A stretch of 62,114 nt of DNA from an uncultured Thomasclavelia sp. (GTDB lineage: Bacteria > Bacillota_I > Bacilli_A > Erysipelotrichales > Coprobacillaceae). Below the pieces are notes generated by a model, which was not told the DNA's origin, ran no database searches, and saw nothing but the letters and a program-made list of their open reading frames with translations. The position numbers were made by a program, and so were the translations under genes. Shown one piece after another: positions 60,809 to 62,114 of the stretch (positions are counted from its first letter, which is position 1; every line of letters starts with the position of its first letter). The stretch lies in contig NZ_CALUXO010000075.1 in assembly GCF_944324745.1 (NCBI RefSeq), forward strand, positions 1 to 62,114, written 5' to 3'.

Positions 60809-61304
60809 TATTTCTAAAATTTATGATCCGGATATTTTCTTTAAGCGGGGCACTAATTTTCGAGCTTTAAATATGATTGATTTTACGTTAAAAGAACATG
60901 ATTTTGTTGCTATTATGGGGCCAAGTGGTTCTGGCAAATCAACGTTATTAAATTGTCTATCAACATTAGATCAGGTTTCTAGTGGAGTGGTCAAAATTGG
61001 TGGTGAAAACGTCTTGAATTTAAATGATGTTAAGTTAAGCACTTTTCGTTATCAGCATTTAGGTTTTGTTTTTCAAAATCATAATCTGATTGATTCGTTG
61101 TCGATTTTTGATAACATTGCTACACCAATCATGTTTACAAAAACAAACCCCAAAGAAATTATTAAACGAGTGCAAGAATTAGCTAAAACCCTTAATATTA
61201 CCCATCTGTTAAATCGAAAGCCTGATGAATGTTCTGGTGGTGAAAAGCAACGGTGTCTTATTCACCGGTGGAACGACCACAATATCTTGTGGTCGAAAAA
61301 ATAG
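60780..61304 (+). pseudogene. ABC transporter ATPase cut by a mobile element
   Basis: Residues 1-158 are a normal LolD/BceA-type ATPase with GPSGSGKST (Walker A), a Q-loop in FVFQNHN and the signature CSGGEKQR. Directly after CGG (61251-61253) the host sequence stops. The frame then runs on into foreign DNA for about 16 residues (CLIHRWNDHNILWSKK) to a stop at 61304. Walker B and the H-loop are missing, so the protein cannot hydrolyse ATP. The remainder should lie on the far side of the inserted element. Confidence 0.9.
61274..61295. repeat. Perfect 9-bp hairpin near the element end
   Basis: CGACCACAA/TTGTGGTCG (61274-61282, 61287-61295) around TATC. It is followed by A rather than T and so is not a terminator on the plus strand. 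A second hairpin CCGTG/CACGG lies at about 61307-61328. Such structures near an element end can be recombinase or RNA sites. Confidence 0.6.
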
Positions 61305-61549
61305 AGCCGTGAAAGTGGCGTAAACACGGGATTTCTGCGAATTAGCGATTGAAAACCTGCATAAAATCTACATTTATGGGGTGGAGTTTTGAAGAAAAGT
61401 GTTCTCAAGATATGTGTTTTTCTAAAAATATGTACCCCCTATATGTAGATTTCGATTCAGCGGTGAATAGAACCATTCAGCGAAAGTCCTATTTTTTGAC
61501 GAAATGTCTTAACCATTTGGCGAATATAAAATATAGCAAAAGGAGAAAT

Positions 61550-61747
61550 ATGAGAGATAAAAAGAAACATAATTTGAAAGTCTATGGACAGTCCGGATAC
61601 AAATATAAAGAGACTCCTACAATTATTCTTAAGGGACAGTGGCTCAAGGAAGCTGGCTTTGAAATTGGAAAACGTGTCACTCTGGAATGTGATAGAGGAA
61701 CCATTGTGATTAAAGCTGCTGAAAACTACTCTGATGAGTTCAAATAG
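61550..61747 (+). CDS. SymE-like toxin (type I toxin-antitoxin, AbrB-like fold)
   Basis: A 65-residue basic protein. The central ETPTIILKGQWLKEAGFEIG and VTLECDRGTIVIKA match, from memory, the SymE family: an AbrB-like fold with toxin activity, often encoded near restriction-modification genes and silenced by an antisense RNA. ATG 61550 follows AAAGGAGA; a longer frame through 61349 has no site. The 240 bases upstream hold no ORF of their own and could encode such an RNA. It is followed at 78 bases by a DNA methyltransferase gene. Confidence 0.85.
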   Translation: MRDKKKHNLKVYGQSGYKYKETPTIILKGQWLKEAGFEIGKRVTLECDRGTIVIKAAENYSDEFK

Positions 61748-61811
61748 GCTATATGGGTAATTGTAATAAGCCCGTTTTTATTGTATCATTGTAAGTGGAA
61801 ATATAGCCTAT
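61744..61811. repeat. 11-bp inverted repeat framing the methyltransferase promoter region
   Basis: ATAGGCTATAT (61744-61754) and ATATAGCCTAT (61801-61811) are perfect complements separated by 46 bases. The first arm includes the symE stop codon and the second ends just before the GGGAGG site of the methyltransferase gene. A possible operator or large hairpin. Confidence 0.75.
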
Positions 61812-61825
61812 GGGAGGTTGGAAAT

Positions 61826-62114
61826 ATGACGGACGCACAGCAAAAAGCTGCAGCGAGGAACTTTTCAGAATATTGGAAAGGAAAAGGATACGAAAAAGGA
61901 GAAAGTCAGGCATTCTGGCTTTCTTTATTACGAGATGTATATGGGGTTGAGCATCCGGAACAGTTCATCTCATTTGAGGAACAGGTGCATTTGGATCACA
62001 CCAGTTTTATTGACGGAACGATACCCTCTACGAAGGTGCTAATTGAGCAGAAAGGGCTTGGAAAGGATTTAAGAAAGCCCATCAAACAATCGGATGGCAC
62101 TTTACTTACTCCGT
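61826..62114 (+). CDS. MmeI-like class I DNA methyltransferase/restriction enzyme, N-terminal part
   Basis: The window holds the first 96 codons. They read as the N-terminal domain of large MmeI/YeeA-like class I DNA methyltransferases: FSEYWKGKGYEKGESQAFWL, EHPEQFISFEEQVHLDHTSF, then VLIEQKGLGKDLRKP and IKQSDGTLLTP. The IEQK piece is the nuclease-like core (ExK) of this domain. Such proteins methylate adenine and often also cut DNA. ATG 61826 has GGGAGG. The gene is truncated only by the window end. Its place behind symE suggests a defence cassette. Confidence 0.88.
   Translation, partial: MTDAQQKAAARNFSEYWKGKGYEKGESQAFWLSLLRDVYGVEHPEQFISFEEQVHLDHTSFIDGTIPSTKVLIEQKGLGKDLRKPIKQSDGTLLTP

Larger units (their letters stand above)
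61254..62114. mobile_element. Left end of a putative integrated element or genomic island
   Basis: From about 61254 the host ATPase reading is lost and the DNA becomes visibly richer in G+C, with different codon style. The edge carries CGGTG/CACCG repeats (61251-61255, 61263-61267) and the palindrome CACCGGTG. Two hairpins follow, then a SymE-like gene and the start of an MmeI-like methyltransferase. No integrase or transposase is in view; it would lie beyond the window. The exact boundary is uncertain by a few bases. Confidence 0.75.

Noticed and set aside
61274-61295. Hairpin at the element edge as an intrinsic terminator
   Set aside because: It is followed by A-rich, not T-rich, sequence on the plus strand, and on the minus strand the T-run precedes it.

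Overview
The window reads as a chromosomal segment of an AT-rich, low-GC Gram-positive anaerobe. Support comes from the T-box leader before leuS, the SAM-I riboswitch before metK, long-form HPF, strong GGAGG ribosome binding sites, the teichoic-acid genes, the FeoA-FeoB fusion and many radical-SAM, MATE and aldo/keto-reductase genes. The overall gene style resembles Erysipelotrichia (Thomasclavelia/Erysipelatoclostridium-like). That placement is an inference from gene content, not a proven identification.

Layout. (1) 1-5 kb, core housekeeping: a five-tRNA operon (Lys, Gln, Tyr, Thr, Val), an S1-domain gene with pgi, a NifU-like gene, a 46-codon ORF running into a SAM-I riboswitch, metK and hpf. 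(2) 5-10 kb: a TIGR01212-type radical SAM gene diverging from two fused ATPase-permease ABC exporters. (3) 9.8-14 kb: T-box and leuS, a small membrane protein and a glycosyltransferase. (4) 13.9-19 kb, a redox island: a LysR regulator, two SDRs, an MmgE/PrpD protein and an aldo/keto reductase, read from two promoters with 19-bp spacers and AdhR-like palindromes. (5) 19-28.5 kb: a two-gene ABC transporter, MerR regulator, GH1 glycosidase, HD protein, a GntR-ABC operon behind a large palindrome, a dead KamA gene and a MATE exporter behind an attenuator-like leader. (6) 28.6-38.6 kb: LysR, GH1 and AEC transporter, diverging from an aldo/keto-reductase operon; feoAB; a histidine phosphatase; an aldo/keto reductase killed by a nonsense codon. 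(7) 39-46 kb, teichoic-acid genes: tagG, tagH, tagD and three CDP-glycerol glycerophosphotransferase-family genes, one fused to a GT2 domain. (8) 46-54.6 kb: HAD phosphatase, orphan MazF, membrane proteins, PAP2, a degenerate HAD-membrane protein, tRNA-Lys(CTT) with a decayed 5' half-copy upstream, a uridine-kinase-like enzyme and an unknown protein. (9) 54.6-61.2 kb: tandem MetE-like methyltransferases with a LysR regulator, a NERD protein, a membrane-anchored unknown and an ABC permease/ATPase pair.

At about 61254 the ATPase of that last pair is cut right after its SGGEKQR signature. From there to the window end the DNA is visibly richer in G+C and has a different style. It carries a SymE-like toxin gene, an 11-bp inverted repeat and the start of an MmeI-like DNA methyltransferase/restriction gene. 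This looks like the left edge of a mobile defence island, and it is the strongest candidate here for something unusual; its core lies outside the window.

Several loci show recent decay (KamA remnant, aldo/keto reductase with a stop, broken ORF at 51.2 kb, tRNA half-copy, interrupted ATPase). No CRISPR array, rRNA or complete insertion sequence was seen.
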